DNA of 64,000 bases from Herbaspirillum robiniae (GTDB taxonomy: Bacteria; Pseudomonadota; Gammaproteobacteria; Burkholderiales; Burkholderiaceae_D): contig NZ_NJGU01000007.1 of the NCBI RefSeq assembly GCF_002213415.1, positions 124,001 to 188,000 on the forward strand, read 5' to 3'. The notes under the pieces are model-generated. The model made no database searches. It saw only the letters and a program-made list of their open reading frames with translations, and was not told the origin of the DNA. This document shows, piece by piece, positions 7,573 through 16,370 of this stretch (positions are counted from its first letter, which is position 1; every line of letters starts with the position of its first letter). A program made the translations under genes and the position numbers.

Positions 7573-9189
7573 ATGAGCGCCGTCACCGCAGGCGCGCCGG
7601 CCGCGCCCAGGCCAGCACCCGCTCCGGCGGCCGGTCCGCTGGAGCTCACCACGCAGCAGCGCGTGCTGGCGTTTGCCACCATGTGCGTGGGCATGTTCAT
7701 CGCGCTGCTGGATATCCAGATCGTCTCGGCCTCGCTGGCCGATATCGGCGGCGGCCTGTCGGCCGGCGCCGACGAGACCGCCTGGGTGCAGACCAGCTAC
7801 CTGATCGCCGAGATCATCGTCATTCCGCTGTCGGGCTGGCTGGCGCGGGTGATGTCCACGCGCTGGCTGTTCTCGGCCTCGGCGGTCGGCTTCACGCTGG
7901 CCAGCCTGCTGTGCGGCCTGGCCTGGGACATCAACAGCATGATCGCCTTTCGCGCGCTGCAGGGCTTCCTCGGCGGCTCCATGATCCCGATGGTGTTCAC
8001 CTCGGCTTTCTTCTACTTCCAGGGCAACCAGCGCGTGCTGGCCGCGGCCACCGTGGGTGCGCTGGCCTCGCTGGCGCCGACCATGGGACCGACCATCGGC
8101 GGCTGGATCACCAGCAACTATTCGTGGCACTGGCTGTTCTTCATCAACCTGGTGCCGGGCGCCTTCGTCGCCATCGTGGTGCCCATCATGGTGAAGATCG
8201 ACAAGCCCGACCTGTCGCTGCTGCGCGGCGCCGACTACCTCGGCATGGTGCTGCTGGCGGTCTCGCTGGGTTGCCTGGAATACGCGCTGGAAGAAGGTCC
8301 GCGCTACGGCTGGATGGGCGACGACGTGATCCGCGTCACCGCATGGATCTCCATCCTCTGCGGCATCGCCTTCGTCTGGCGCAGCCTCACCTTCGCGCAT
8401 CCGGTGGTCGACCTGCGCGCGCTGAAGAAACTCAACTTCGCGCTCGGCTGCTTCTTCTCCTTCGTCACCGGCATCGGCCTGTTCGCCACCATCTACCTGA
8501 CGCCGGTGTTCCTGGCGCGCGTGCGTGGTTATTCGGCGCTGGACATCGGCCTGGCGATCTTCTCCACCGGCATCTTCCAGATCATGGCGATTCCGTTCTA
8601 CATGATGCTGGCGCGCCGGGTCGACCTGCGCTGGCTGATGATGTTCGGGCTGGGCTGCTTCACGTTCTCGATGTGGCAATTCACGCCCATCACGCACGAC
8701 TGGGGTTGGTATGAGCTGTTGGTGCCGCAGGCCTTCCGCGGTTTCTCGCAGCAGTTCGCGGTGGCGCCGGTGGTGACGCTGACGCTGGGATCGATTCCGC
8801 CGGAACGCCTGAAGCTGGCCTCGGGTTTGTTCAACCTGATGCGCAACCTGGGCGGCGCCATCGGCATCGCGGTGTGCGGCACCATCCTGAACGACCGCAC
8901 CAACCTGCACTTCCTGCGCCTGGCCGAACATCTCAACGCCGGCAACGAAGCCATGCAGGACATGCTGCGCAACGGCGCCGCCAACCTGCAGGCATCCGGC
9001 CTGGACATGGGCGCCAACAGCGCCGGCGCGCTGCGCAACCTGGCGCGCCTGACGCTGCGCGAGGCGCAGACGCAAGCGGTGGCGGATGCCTTCTTCGTCA
9101 TCATGCTGTGCCTGCTGGTGGCCACCGTCATGGTGCCGCTGATGCGCAAGGTGGAAGCCCCCAAGGCGCCGTCGCCGGACGCGCACTAG
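7573..9189 (+). CDS. DHA2 family MFS multidrug transporter (EmrB/QacA type)
   Basis: A 538-aa inner-membrane proton-coupled exporter with about 14 predicted membrane spans. Visible EmrB features are the first helix [25 protein letters not shown] carrying the conserved acidic [26 protein letters not shown] (motif D1/A region), and motif C-like [31 protein letters not shown]. The long loop near the C-terminus (about 440-500) is usual for DHA2 members. It starts 2 bp after the adaptor stop, so the two form an operon for drug or toxic-compound export. A strong hairpin terminator follows. Substrate is not predictable. Confidence 0.92.
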   Translation: MSAVTAGAPAAPRPAPAPAAGPLELTTQQRVLAFATMCVGMFIALLDIQIVSASLADIGGGLSAGADETAWVQTSYLIAEIIVIPLSGWLARVMSTRWLFSASAVGFTLASLLCGLAWDINSMIAFRALQGFLGGSMIPMVFTSAFFYFQGNQRVLAAATVGALASLAPTMGPTIGGWITSNYSWHWLFFINLVPGAFVAIVVPIMVKIDKPDLSLLRGADYLGMVLLAVSLGCLEYALEEGPRYGWMGDDVIRVTAWISILCGIAFVWRSLTFAHPVVDLRALKKLNFALGCFFSFVTGIGLFATIYLTPVFLARVRGYSALDIGLAIFSTGIFQIMAIPFYMMLARRVDLRWLMMFGLGCFTFSMWQFTPITHDWGWYELLVPQAFRGFSQQFAVAPVVTLTLGSIPPERLKLASGLFNLMRNLGGAIGIAVCGTILNDRTNLHFLRLAEHLNAGNEAMQDMLRNGAANLQASGLDMGANSAGALRNLARLTLREAQTQAVADAFFVIMLCLLVATVMVPLMRKVEAPKAPSPDAH

Positions 9190-9229
9190 GCACCCGGCGC
9201 GCTCCACCTCGTGAGCAGCGCCGGAAAGC

Positions 9230-9259
9230 AAAACGGGATGGCCAATGCCATCCCGTTTT
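9230..9259. terminator. Bidirectional hairpin terminator
   Basis: A perfect 13-bp stem (AAAACGGGATGGC with its complement) and a CAAT loop, with A-run and T-run on the two sides, so it can end both the plus-strand efflux operon and the minus-strand thiolase gene. Confidence 0.88.
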
Positions 9260-9289
9260 CGTTGTGGTCGACGCAGTGCGCAGGTCAGC

Positions 9290-10477
9290 TCAATTCAGCG
9301 CCTCCAGGCACAAGGCAATGCCCTGGCCGCCGCCGATGCACAGCGACACCACCGCGCGCCTGCCGCCGGTGCGGCGCAGCGCATGTACCGCCTTGGTGAT
9401 CAGCACCGCGCCGGTGGCGCCGATCGGGTGGCCGTGCGCGATCGCGCCGCCGTCGACGTTGTAGCGGTCATCGGCGATCTTCAGCTCCGACTGCACCGCC
9501 AGCGCGATGGCGGCGAAGGCTTCGTTCACCTCGAAACGGTCGACCGAGCCGATGTCCCAGCCGGCGCGCGCCAACGCCGTGCGGATGGCGGGGATCGGGC
9601 CGAGGCCGAAATAGCCCGGCTCGACGCCGGCCACGGCCACGCCGCGGATCACGGCCATGGCATCCAGTCCCAGCTGCTCCGCGGTGCCGCGCGCGCTGAC
9701 GAACATTGCCGCCGCGCCGGCGTTCACGCCCGGCGCATTGCCGGCGGTGATGCTGCCCTCGGGGCGGAAGGCCGGTTTCAGGCGCGCCAGCGTTTCCACC
9801 GTGGTGTCGGGCCGCACGGCCTCGTCGCGCGCAAAAGAGATCTCGCCCTTCCTGCCCTTGATCAGCAGCGGCGCCACTTCCGTATCGAAATGCCCGGCCG
9901 CCTGCGCCGCCGCGAAGCGCTGCTGGCTGCGCGCGGCGTAGGCGTCCTGGTCGCCGCGGCTTAAGCCGAACTTCGCCACCAGGTCTTCGGTGTGCCAGCC
10001 GGAGTGCTTGCCGGAGAAGGCGTCGTTCAAGCCGTCCAGCAGTATCGCGTCGACCACCGGCGCATCGCCCATGCGCGCGCCGGCGCGCATCGTCGGCAGC
10101 AGGTAGGGCGCGCGTTCCATGTTTTCCATACCGCCGGCCACCACCAGCGTGGCCAGCCCGGCGCGGATGTCGGCGTAGGCGTTGACCACCGCCTGCGCGC
10201 CCGAGCCGCAGACGCGGTTGACCGTCAGCGCCGGCACCTCGACCGCCAGGCCGCCGTGGATGGCCGCCTGGCGCGCCGGGTTCATGGCGTTGCCGGCCTG
10301 GATCACGTTGCCCAGCACCACGTTGTCGACCTTGCCGGCGATGCCGGGTCCGCCGCGTTCCAGCAATGCCTGCACGGCATGCGCACCCAGCGCGACCGCC
10401 GGGGTGTCCTTCAGGCTGCCGCCGAAGGCGCCGATGGCGGTGCGCACCGGCGAGCTGATGACGATGTCCTGTTCCAT
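9290..10477 (-). CDS. Acetyl-CoA C-acyltransferase (thiolase)
   Basis: A 395-aa thiolase, the normal length for the biosynthetic/degradative tetrameric type. The nucleophile Cys90 is in [12 protein letters not shown], His350 in [15 protein letters not shown] and the proton-donor Cys380 in CIGGGQG, so the catalytic set is complete. It condenses two acyl-CoA or cleaves 3-ketoacyl-CoA in the cytoplasm; direction and chain length (acetoacetyl-CoA versus beta-oxidation) cannot be told from sequence, and no PHB or beta-oxidation partner is next to it. The gene is alone, with its own palindromic promoter site at 10545-10563. Confidence 0.93.
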   Translation of the reverse strand: MEQDIVISSPVRTAIGAFGGSLKDTPAVALGAHAVQALLERGGPGIAGKVDNVVLGNVIQAGNAMNPARQAAIHGGLAVEVPALTVNRVCGSGAQAVVNAYADIRAGLATLVVAGGMENMERAPYLLPTMRAGARMGDAPVVDAILLDGLNDAFSGKHSGWHTEDLVAKFGLSRGDQDAYAARSQQRFAAAQAAGHFDTEVAPLLIKGRKGEISFARDEAVRPDTTVETLARLKPAFRPEGSITAGNAPGVNAGAAAMFVSARGTAEQLGLDAMAVIRGVAVAGVEPGYFGLGPIPAIRTALARAGWDIGSVDRFEVNEAFAAIALAVQSELKIADDRYNVDGGAIAHGHPIGATGAVLITKAVHALRRTGGRRAVVSLCIGGGQGIALCLEALN

Positions 10478-10544
10478 GTCTTTCCTTTCGAGAGAAAGCG
10501 CCGGCCCGGCCGGCGCGAAGCCAGACGTGTCAGCTTAGGCAGTT

Positions 10545-10563
10545 AACTTGCAATATGCAAGTT
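10545..10563. promoter_or_regulatory. Candidate operator AACTTGCAATATGCAAGTT before thiolase
   Basis: A 19-bp near-perfect palindrome (8-bp arms AACTTGCA/TGCAAGTT around ATA) about 68 bp upstream of the thiolase start. It overlaps a plausible minus-strand -35 (TTGCAT) placed 17 bp from TAAGCT. A related TTGCA palindrome is in the GST promoter at 1155-1167. Confidence 0.55.
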
Positions 10564-10601
10564 GGTAGTTTTACTGCTCTTTCCGCGAAAGAACCCTCAG
10601 G

Positions 10602-11063
10602 TCAGCCTCGCGCCAGCTTGCGATCGGCCGACCAGTCGCCGCCGCCATGCGCGGCGAAGAACAGCGCCAAAAACAGCATCAGCACCGGATACTCGATGCC
10701 GCGGTCTATCCACGGCCAGGTCGGCCCCAGGATGTAGCTGATCGCGGTCATCTGCAGCGCCATCAGCAGGGCCACCGGGCGCGTGAGCAGGCCGGCGGCC
10801 AGCATCAGTCCGCCCACGCCTTCCAGCAGCGCGACCAGCAGGCCCAGCAGCGGCGCGGCCGGCAGGTGCAGCACGCTGTCGATGAGCTTGACCGAGGCCG
10901 CCATGGGGTCGGCCATCGAACCGTGCGAGGTGCCCAGCAGCTTGGGCAGGCCGTGGGTGAACATGATCAGACCGAAGGCCGCGCGCAGCAGCGCGGCGGC
11001 CGCCCGTTCCAGTCCGGCGTGGCGGCCCGCCAGCAGGGCCGCGGGGAGGGCGCGCTCAGACAT
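10602..11063 (-). CDS. DoxX family membrane protein
   Basis: A 153-aa inner-membrane protein with four predicted helices and the DoxX hallmarks LLRAAFGLIMFTHGLPKLLG near residue 30 and LLGLLVALLEGVGGLMLAAGLLTRPVALLMALQM in the middle. DoxX proteins are small quinone- or thiosulfate-associated membrane subunits whose role is mostly undefined. Its first 8 bp overlap the 3' end of the SDR gene, so it is the second gene of an SDR-doxX operon. Confident in family, not in function. Confidence 0.88.
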   Translation of the reverse strand: MSERALPAALLAGRHAGLERAAAALLRAAFGLIMFTHGLPKLLGTSHGSMADPMAASVKLIDSVLHLPAAPLLGLLVALLEGVGGLMLAAGLLTRPVALLMALQMTAISYILGPTWPWIDRGIEYPVLMLFLALFFAAHGGGDWSADRKLARG

Positions 11064-11793
11064 AGCCGCCGTTGGCGCGCAACACCTGCGAGTTGATCCA
11101 CGCGCCGTCCGGGCCGCACAGGAAGGACACCACGCGCGCGATGTCCTCCGGCTCGCCCAGCCGCTCCAGCGGCGCCAGCTTGCGCAGGTGCTCGACCTGG
11201 GCTTCGCTCTTGCCGTTGAAGAACAGCTCGGTCGCCACCGGCCCCGGCGCCACCGCGTTGACGGTGATCTCGCGTCCGCGCAGCTCGGCCGCGGTGATCT
11301 TCACCAGCGCCTCGACGCCGGCCTTGGACGCCACGTAGGGGCCGTAGGTCGGGAACGCCATGCCCAGCACCGAGGTCGAGACGGCGATGATGCGCCCGCC
11401 CTTTTCCACATGCTGCGCCGCCTGCGCCAGCACGTTGAACGCGCCGCGCAGGTTGACGGCGATGGTCTTGTCGAAGACGGCCAGCGTGTCCGGCTTGATC
11501 GGCGCGTTGACCATCACGCCGGCGCTGTTGACCACCACGTCGACGCGGCCGAAGGCCTTCCTGGCGGCCTCGAACAGGCGCGCCATATCGTCCGGATCGG
11601 CGACGTCGCCGCGGATCGCCTCGGCCACGCCGCCGCGTTGGCGGATCTCGGCCACCAGCTCGTCGGCCTGCTGGTGATTGCTGGCGTAATTGACAACAAT
11701 GGCGAAGCCGTCTTCAGCCAGCCGCAGTGCGATGGCGTGGCCGATGCCGCGCGACGCGCCTGTCACGATGGCGCTTTTTCGTATATCGTTCAT
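11056..11793 (-). CDS. Short-chain dehydrogenase/reductase (FabG-like fold)
   Basis: A 245-aa classical SDR. TGASRGIG is at about residues 11-18, the NSAGVMVN strand at about 88-95, the catalytic Ser in AVSTSVLG, and Tyr/Lys in YGPYVASKAGVEAL, followed by the PGPVATELF loop. It uses NADP(H) in the cytoplasm; the C-terminal WINSQVLRANGGYV is typical of the 3-oxoacyl-reductase-like group. Divergent from a LysR gene at 11928, the standard layout for LysR-controlled SDR genes, and followed by overlapping doxX. The physiological substrate is unknown. Confidence 0.92.
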   Translation of the reverse strand: MNDIRKSAIVTGASRGIGHAIALRLAEDGFAIVVNYASNHQQADELVAEIRQRGGVAEAIRGDVADPDDMARLFEAARKAFGRVDVVVNSAGVMVNAPIKPDTLAVFDKTIAVNLRGAFNVLAQAAQHVEKGGRIIAVSTSVLGMAFPTYGPYVASKAGVEALVKITAAELRGREITVNAVAPGPVATELFFNGKSEAQVEHLRKLAPLERLGEPEDIARVVSFLCGPDGAWINSQVLRANGGYV

Positions 11794-11927
11794 GAGGGTT
11801 TCCTTTCCTTGCTGTTGGGTTTGCCCGCGAATGCGGCGGGGACGACAAGGAAATTATCGGAGCGGGACGGGACTTGCGGAAGGCCGCGAGCGGCCAAAAC
11901 AGTATTCAACCAGCCACAACAATCGAC

Positions 11928-12830
11928 ATGGACAGACTGGAGTCGTACCGCCTCTTCACGCTCATCGTGAACCTCGGCAGCTTCACCAGGGCCGCCGGCA
12001 TCCTCAATATCCCGCGCGCCTCCGCCACCCATGTGATGAAGGCGCTGGAAGAGCGGCTGGGCACGCGCCTGCTGGAGCGCACCACGCGCAACGTCCAGCC
12101 CACGCCCGACGGCCGCAAGTTCTACGAGCGCTGCTGCCGCATCCTGGCCGAGGTGGAAGATGCCGAGGCCGCCATGGACAGCAGCGCCGCCGCGCTGGCG
12201 GGATCCTTGCGCATCGGCCTGCACGGCACGCATGCGCGGCTGGTGATCCTGCCGCGGCTGGCCGAGTTCCACGCGCGCCATCCCAACATCGACATCAACA
12301 TCAGCGCCGGCGACCGGCTGGTGGACCTGGTGGGCGAGGGCATCGACTGCGTGGTGCGCATCGGCGTGCCGCGCGACTCTTCGCTGGTGGCGCGGCCGCT
12401 GGCGGTGGTCAGCGAAATCGTCGCCGCCAGCCCGGCCTACCTGGCGCGGTTCGGCACGCCCCGGAAGCTGGAAGACCTGGAGCACCATCTCGCCGTCGGG
12501 TTCTTCTCGCGCAACCACGACATCCGCTATCCCTTCGTCTTCGCCGACGGCAACCAGACGCGCGAGATCAAGGTGCCCGGCTGGATCGCCGTCGACACCG
12601 CCGACTGCTACAAGCAGGCCGCGTTGCAGGGCTTCGGCCTGATCCAGGTGCCGCGCTTCGGCATCGCCGAACACCTCGACAGCGGCGCGCTGGTCGAGGT
12701 GCTGGCCGGCTTTTCCGCGCCGCGCGTGCCGGTGCTGGCGCTCTACCCGCAGCACAGCCAGCAGCCGCCGCGCGTGCGGCTGTTCATCGACTGGTTGGCG
12801 GAGATCTACAAGGATTATTTCGGCGGCTGA
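11928..12830 (+). CDS. LysR family transcriptional regulator
   Basis: A 300-aa regulator. The winged HTH covers residues 1-60 (LESYRLFTLIVNLGSFTRAAGILNIPRASATHVMKALEERLG), and the periplasmic-binding-protein-like effector domain covers about 90-295 (SLRIGLHGTHARLVILPRLAEFHARHPNIDINI). It resembles the AaeR/CrgA-like LysR subgroup with DxLxSyRxF starts. It is divergent from the SDR-doxX operon (134-bp gap) and is its likely activator or repressor. The last 16 bp overlap the convergent XRE gene. The ATG at 11928 begins the HTH; upstream in-frame codons look non-coding. Confidence 0.92.
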   Translation: MDRLESYRLFTLIVNLGSFTRAAGILNIPRASATHVMKALEERLGTRLLERTTRNVQPTPDGRKFYERCCRILAEVEDAEAAMDSSAAALAGSLRIGLHGTHARLVILPRLAEFHARHPNIDINISAGDRLVDLVGEGIDCVVRIGVPRDSSLVARPLAVVSEIVAASPAYLARFGTPRKLEDLEHHLAVGFFSRNHDIRYPFVFADGNQTREIKVPGWIAVDTADCYKQAALQGFGLIQVPRFGIAEHLDSGALVEVLAGFSAPRVPVLALYPQHSQQPPRVRLFIDWLAEIYKDYFGG

Positions 12831-13627
12831 ATGCCTGCCGTTGCGGCGGGAGCCGGGTCGGCGTTCGGCCCGGCGTTGGGATTCTTGCGCAGCTTCTTGA
12901 ACTGTTCCGGCATCCACGGCCGCAGCGCCAGGATCATCGCGCTGCCGTTGCGCTGCACGAGCGGCAAGGCCAGGTCCTGGTGGTGCGCAGCGAGGAATTC
13001 GGCGGACAGGCGGTTCATCGCCCGCTGGATGGCGGCATTGCTGTCGTCGGACAGCGTGCCGCTGACCATGATCATCTTCTCGCCGGGGCGGTCGAAGTGC
13101 GAGTTGAAGAAATCGTTGCGCAGCTGGTCGCGGAAATACTGCTGGATCGGACCGCCGGGCAGCCAGGTGAAATCGGGCGAGACTCGCACGCGGATGCGGT
13201 TGTTGGGCATCAGGTCGAGGATGCCAAGCTTGTCCAGCCGCGCCAGCTGGACGATGCACTCATGTTCTGAAATCGCGAAGGTTTGCACCATCTCTTCCAG
13301 CGACCACTGATGCAGCGCATGCACCGCCACCAGCAACAGCAGCGGATCGGCCACCAGTTTCTTTTCCTGTTCGACGGTGAGGCGCGTGGGCACCGGCTCT
13401 TCGCTGGAGATCATGCGCGCCAGATCGCTGATCTGCATGCCGAGAAAGGTACAGATCTGGTCCAGCCGCTCCAGCGTGAAGCTGCGCTCGGCAAAGACCC
13501 GCTTGATGCTGGCCTCGCTCAGCGACAGTCCCTTGGACAGCTGGGCATAGGTGATGCCGCGCGCCTTGAGCACGTTCTTCAATGCATTGACCAATGATTC
13601 CGCTTGGGCCACGTCTTCCCCTTCCAT
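12815..13627 (-). CDS. XRE-type helix-turn-helix regulator with unknown C-terminal domain
   Basis: A 270-aa protein. Residues about 8-66 are a Cro/CI-like HTH (ALKNVLKARGITYAQLSKGLSLSEASIKRVFAERSFTLERLDQIC). The 200-residue remainder has a wHTH-like MVQTFAISEHECIVQLARLDKLGILDLMPNNRIRVRVS stretch and a segment GPIQQYFRDQLRNDFFNSHFDRPGEKMIMVSGTLSDDSNAAIQR that I have seen described only as conserved in such regulators. The Met at 13627 is preferred to a start at 13771, since the upstream 48 codons look non-homologous. An inverted repeat CCGGTAT/ATACCGG upstream suggests autoregulation. Target genes are unknown; the three exported-protein genes lie divergently. Confidence 0.85.
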   Translation of the reverse strand: MEGEDVAQAESLVNALKNVLKARGITYAQLSKGLSLSEASIKRVFAERSFTLERLDQICTFLGMQISDLARMISSEEPVPTRLTVEQEKKLVADPLLLLVAVHALHQWSLEEMVQTFAISEHECIVQLARLDKLGILDLMPNNRIRVRVSPDFTWLPGGPIQQYFRDQLRNDFFNSHFDRPGEKMIMVSGTLSDDSNAAIQRAMNRLSAEFLAAHHQDLALPLVQRNGSAMILALRPWMPEQFKKLRKNPNAGPNADPAPAATAGIQPPK

Positions 13628-13644
13628 TTTCTGGTTTTTCCCGG

Positions 13645-13667
13645 CCGGTATTGTATTTCGATACCGG
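13645..13667. promoter_or_regulatory. Inverted repeat CCGGTAT-N9-ATACCGG upstream of XRE gene
   Basis: Perfect 7-bp arms separated by 9 bp, centred about 29 bp upstream of the XRE start and about 135 bp upstream of the exported-protein gene at 13792. A likely operator for the adjacent HTH protein and possibly for both divergent genes. Confidence 0.5.
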
Positions 13668-13791
13668 ATACGTCGGAAAGCGCGCCTCGGGATGAAACGC
13701 TCAACAATGCCGCGGCCCCTTGTTACATTGCGCCTCGCTGGCTCGCCATGGTGGCGCGGCCAGCGATACACAGATCAAGGAGCACAAAAAA

Positions 13792-14202
13792 ATGAAAGCC
13801 AACTTCCTGCGTCGCGCATTTCTCGTTCTGGCCGTCAGCGTCGCTTTGCTGGCCGGCCCGGTCCATGCCCAGTCCACTCCCAGCAATGCATCGGCGGTGT
13901 CGGTGGCGGTCTCGGTCCTGGTGCCGGCCGCATTCATCTCCGAGGGCGGAAAATACGTGGTCAAGGGTGTGCAGGCATCGGGCGAAGGCACCGTCTATGT
14001 GCTGGAGAAGATCAGCGACGGCGTGCGCGGCTCCCTCACCATCGCCGGTAACGTCAGCGGTGCGGCATCGGTGGGTGTGGGCGCATCGGTCACGTTTGTT
14101 GCCACCGCGTCCGGCACGCTGATGGTGTCGGCCGGCAAGGTGCTGGCGATCATCCCCAACGAATTTGGCCGTGCGCTCCTGAAGAGCGACAAGCTGTCCT
14201 GA
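13792..14202 (+). CDS. Exported protein of unknown function
   Basis: A 136-aa protein with a clear Sec signal peptide ending near AGPVHAQ (residues about 27-33). The mature part is Gly/Ser/Ala/Val rich with several beta-like repeats of small residues (SVAVSVLVP, GNVSGAASVGVGASVTFVATASG), and no Cys, so it is likely a periplasmic or outer-membrane-associated beta protein. The family is not recognised with certainty. AAGGAG lies at 13777-13782. It leads a run of three exported proteins (DUF2145 protein 13 bp after, cytochrome c after that), so it probably belongs to the same operon. Confidence 0.75.
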   Translation: MKANFLRRAFLVLAVSVALLAGPVHAQSTPSNASAVSVAVSVLVPAAFISEGGKYVVKGVQASGEGTVYVLEKISDGVRGSLTIAGNVSGAASVGVGASVTFVATASGTLMVSAGKVLAIIPNEFGRALLKSDKLS

Positions 14203-14215
14203 TCGGAGCCCGGGC

Positions 14216-15016
14216 ATGACTACCTTTTTCTCCGTATGCCGCCGACTGCGCACGGCCGCTGCCTTTGCCCTCGTGCTGGCCCTGCCGGCGGCGGCCCATG
14301 CCGGGCAGGCCTGTGAGGCCAGGGAGCCGAGCGAGTCCGCGATCCGCAATGAGCTCGACATGGCCGTCAAGACCGTCGACAAGCTCAACGCCAGCGGCGC
14401 CGAACTGGTGATGATCGGCCGCGTCGGCCAGGACCTGAGCAAATACGGCCAGCGCTATTCGCATCTGGCCTACGCCTACCGCGACGGCGACAACTGGTTC
14501 GTGGTGCACAAGCTCAACGAGTGCGGCACCGCGGTCAGCAATATCTATGAACAGGGGCTTGGTCAGTTCTTCATGGACGACCCATTCCAGCTGGAAGCCT
14601 ACGTCGCCATTCCCCGGCCCGGGATACAGAAGAAGCTGCGCGAGGCGATTCGCCGTGAACAGGCCACGGCCATGCATGAGCCGCACTACAACATGCTGGC
14701 TTACCCCTGGGCGACGCGTTACCAGCAATCCAACCAGTGGGTGAACGAAACCCTGGCCCATGCGCTGGAACCGCAGATCATCTCCCGCGAGCAGGCCCAG
14801 GCCTGGCTCAAGTTCAAGGGCTATGAGCCGGACGTGCTCAAGCTCGGACCGATGACGCGGCTGGGCGGCCGCATGTTCAAAGCCAACATCGCCTTCGACG
14901 ATCATCCGAACGACAAGCGCTTTGCCGATAGAATCGAGACCACCACGGCCGATTCGGTGTTCGCCTTCCTGCAGAAGGCGGGCCTGGAAGACAGCCATTT
15001 CGTGATCCGCCCCTGA
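14216..15016 (+). CDS. DUF2145 domain exported protein
   Basis: A 266-aa protein with a signal peptide (residues 1-29, ending HAG) and the DUF2145 domain over nearly all the mature part. Conserved segments visible are GRVGQDLSKYGQRYSHLAYAYRD, HKLNECGTAVSNIYEQGL and FMDDPFQLEAY, with His and Cys residues that could be catalytic (NlpC/P60-like permutation is conceivable but not shown). DUF2145 has no established function. It sits between an unknown exported protein and cytochrome c, 5 bp apart from the latter, which suggests periplasmic teamwork. Confidence 0.82.
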   Translation: MTTFFSVCRRLRTAAAFALVLALPAAAHAGQACEAREPSESAIRNELDMAVKTVDKLNASGAELVMIGRVGQDLSKYGQRYSHLAYAYRDGDNWFVVHKLNECGTAVSNIYEQGLGQFFMDDPFQLEAYVAIPRPGIQKKLREAIRREQATAMHEPHYNMLAYPWATRYQQSNQWVNETLAHALEPQIISREQAQAWLKFKGYEPDVLKLGPMTRLGGRMFKANIAFDDHPNDKRFADRIETTTADSVFAFLQKAGLEDSHFVIRP

Positions 15017-15020
15017 TGCC

Positions 15021-15401
15021 ATGCCTTTAGCCCGTATTTCCTGTTTCTTAGCCTTGCCGGTGCTTGTCTTCCTGTCATCGCCGGCAAGTGCTGCGGGCGA
15101 TCCTGTCGCCGGTCGCGCGGCGTTTGCCAAATGCGCCAGCTGCCACCAGGTCGGCCCCTCGGCGCGCGCCGGCTTCGGGCCGCAGCTGTACCAGGTGATA
15201 GGCCGCAAGGCCGGGTCCACCGGCGACTACAAGTATTCGCCGGCGATGGCCAATGCCGGCTTCGTCTGGAGCGAGGACAAACTGCGCGCGTTCATGAAAG
15301 CGCCCAGCGAGGTGGTGCCGGGCAACAGGATGCGTTTCTGGGGGATCGGCAGCGATCGCCAGATCGACGACATCCTGGCCTATCTACGCAACGTCAAATA
15401 G
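15021..15401 (+). CDS. Class I cytochrome c, periplasmic
   Basis: A 126-aa c-type cytochrome: signal peptide (residues 1-25), heme motif CASCH at residues 38-42, and a plausible axial Met in PGNRMRFWG about residue 101. Length and the GPQLYQVIGRKAGSTGDYKYSPAM segment match cytochrome c2/c550-type soluble electron carriers. It starts 4 bp after the DUF2145 stop, so the three exported proteins are probably one operon. It would accept electrons in the periplasm, donor unknown. Confidence 0.93.
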   Translation: MPLARISCFLALPVLVFLSSPASAAGDPVAGRAAFAKCASCHQVGPSARAGFGPQLYQVIGRKAGSTGDYKYSPAMANAGFVWSEDKLRAFMKAPSEVVPGNRMRFWGIGSDRQIDDILAYLRNVK

Positions 15402-15411
15402 CAACGAAAAC

Positions 15412-16290
15412 TCAGCCGAACGGCGGCAATCCCATACGCCGCCGCGCCAGGTGGATGGAGCCGTTGCGCACCGCCCAGCGCATCGGCGCGGCGGCCACCG
15501 CCACCGAGCGGCGCAGCAGTTCGCTGCGCGCCGGCGAGCGTTGCGTCACGCCCAGCATCTCCTGCGCCCAGTCGGGCAGGAGGTCGACGCCGGCGCGCAT
15601 CATCAGGCGCGTCCACGGCACCGCCAGCGCGTTCGGGGAGGGCGCGTTCAATACCAGTTCCAGGGTCTTCAGGGTGCGCTGGTCGCAGACCAGCTGCGGG
15701 CGCATGGTCTCGATGTAGTCTTCGATTCCCGTGCGCGAACGCGGCACGTCCTGCGCGCCCAGCGCTTCGGCCACGCGCGCGATCTCCGCGAAGTAGCGGT
15801 CCTGGTCGGCCGCCGAAAAGTCCGGATTGCGATAGCGCAGGTAGCCGCGCAGGAAGCAGCTGACCTCGGCCGCATGCACCCAGGTCAGCAGTTGCGGGTC
15901 GCTGGCCGCATAGGGCTGGCCGTCGGGGCCGACGCCGCTGATGCCGGCGTGGATGCGTCTGACATGCGCGATGAAGCGTTCGGCGTCGGCGCGGCTGCCG
16001 AAGGTGGTGCCGGCGATGAACTGGGCGGTGCGACGCAGGCGGCCCAGCATGTCGGCCTGGAAGTTGGAGTGGTCCCACACGCCGGCCAGCGGCAGCGGGT
16101 GCAACATCTGCAGCAGCAGAGCGGCCACGCCGCCGGTGAGCATGGCGGTGAAGTCGCTGTGCACCTGCCAGGCTGCCGAGTCGGGACCGAACAGGCCGGG
16201 GTCGCCGGGCGGATTGAGGAAGTCGGCGCTGCCGGGCGGGCGGCTGATGGCGAGCACGCTGGCTTCGATGCGGGTACGCAGGAATTCCAT
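15412..16290 (-). CDS. Oxygenase MpaB family protein (DUF2236)
   Basis: A 292-aa protein with DUF2236 across about residues 30-260. Conserved parts visible are LLLQMLHPLPLAGVWDHSNFQADMLGRLRRTAQFI, the AERFIAHVRRIHAGISG helix carrying a likely heme-ligand His, and TWVHAAEVSCFLRGYLRY. In this family, of which latex-clearing protein and fungal MpaB are members, a heme-b oxygenase is the known chemistry. The bacterial substrate is unknown. The start codon has no good ribosome site; the ATG at 16290 is chosen because the conserved region begins there. Convergent with the cytochrome c operon (10-bp gap). Confidence 0.8.
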   Translation of the reverse strand: MEFLRTRIEASVLAISRPPGSADFLNPPGDPGLFGPDSAAWQVHSDFTAMLTGGVAALLLQMLHPLPLAGVWDHSNFQADMLGRLRRTAQFIAGTTFGSRADAERFIAHVRRIHAGISGVGPDGQPYAASDPQLLTWVHAAEVSCFLRGYLRYRNPDFSAADQDRYFAEIARVAEALGAQDVPRSRTGIEDYIETMRPQLVCDQRTLKTLELVLNAPSPNALAVPWTRLMMRAGVDLLPDWAQEMLGVTQRSPARSELLRRSVAVAAAPMRWAVRNGSIHLARRRMGLPPFG

Positions 16291-16370
16291 GTCGAAAGCG
16301 GTGGGCAATGGGCGTTGAGAGGAGACGGCTGGCAGTGTGCCACAGCCTCCGTCATCATGCCGGAGGCTGC

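Noticed and set aside
16343..16369. CAGCCTCCG/CGGAGGCTG hairpin as a terminator
   Set aside because: A good stem, but it has no T-run on either strand, so it is mentioned only under the neighbouring gene.
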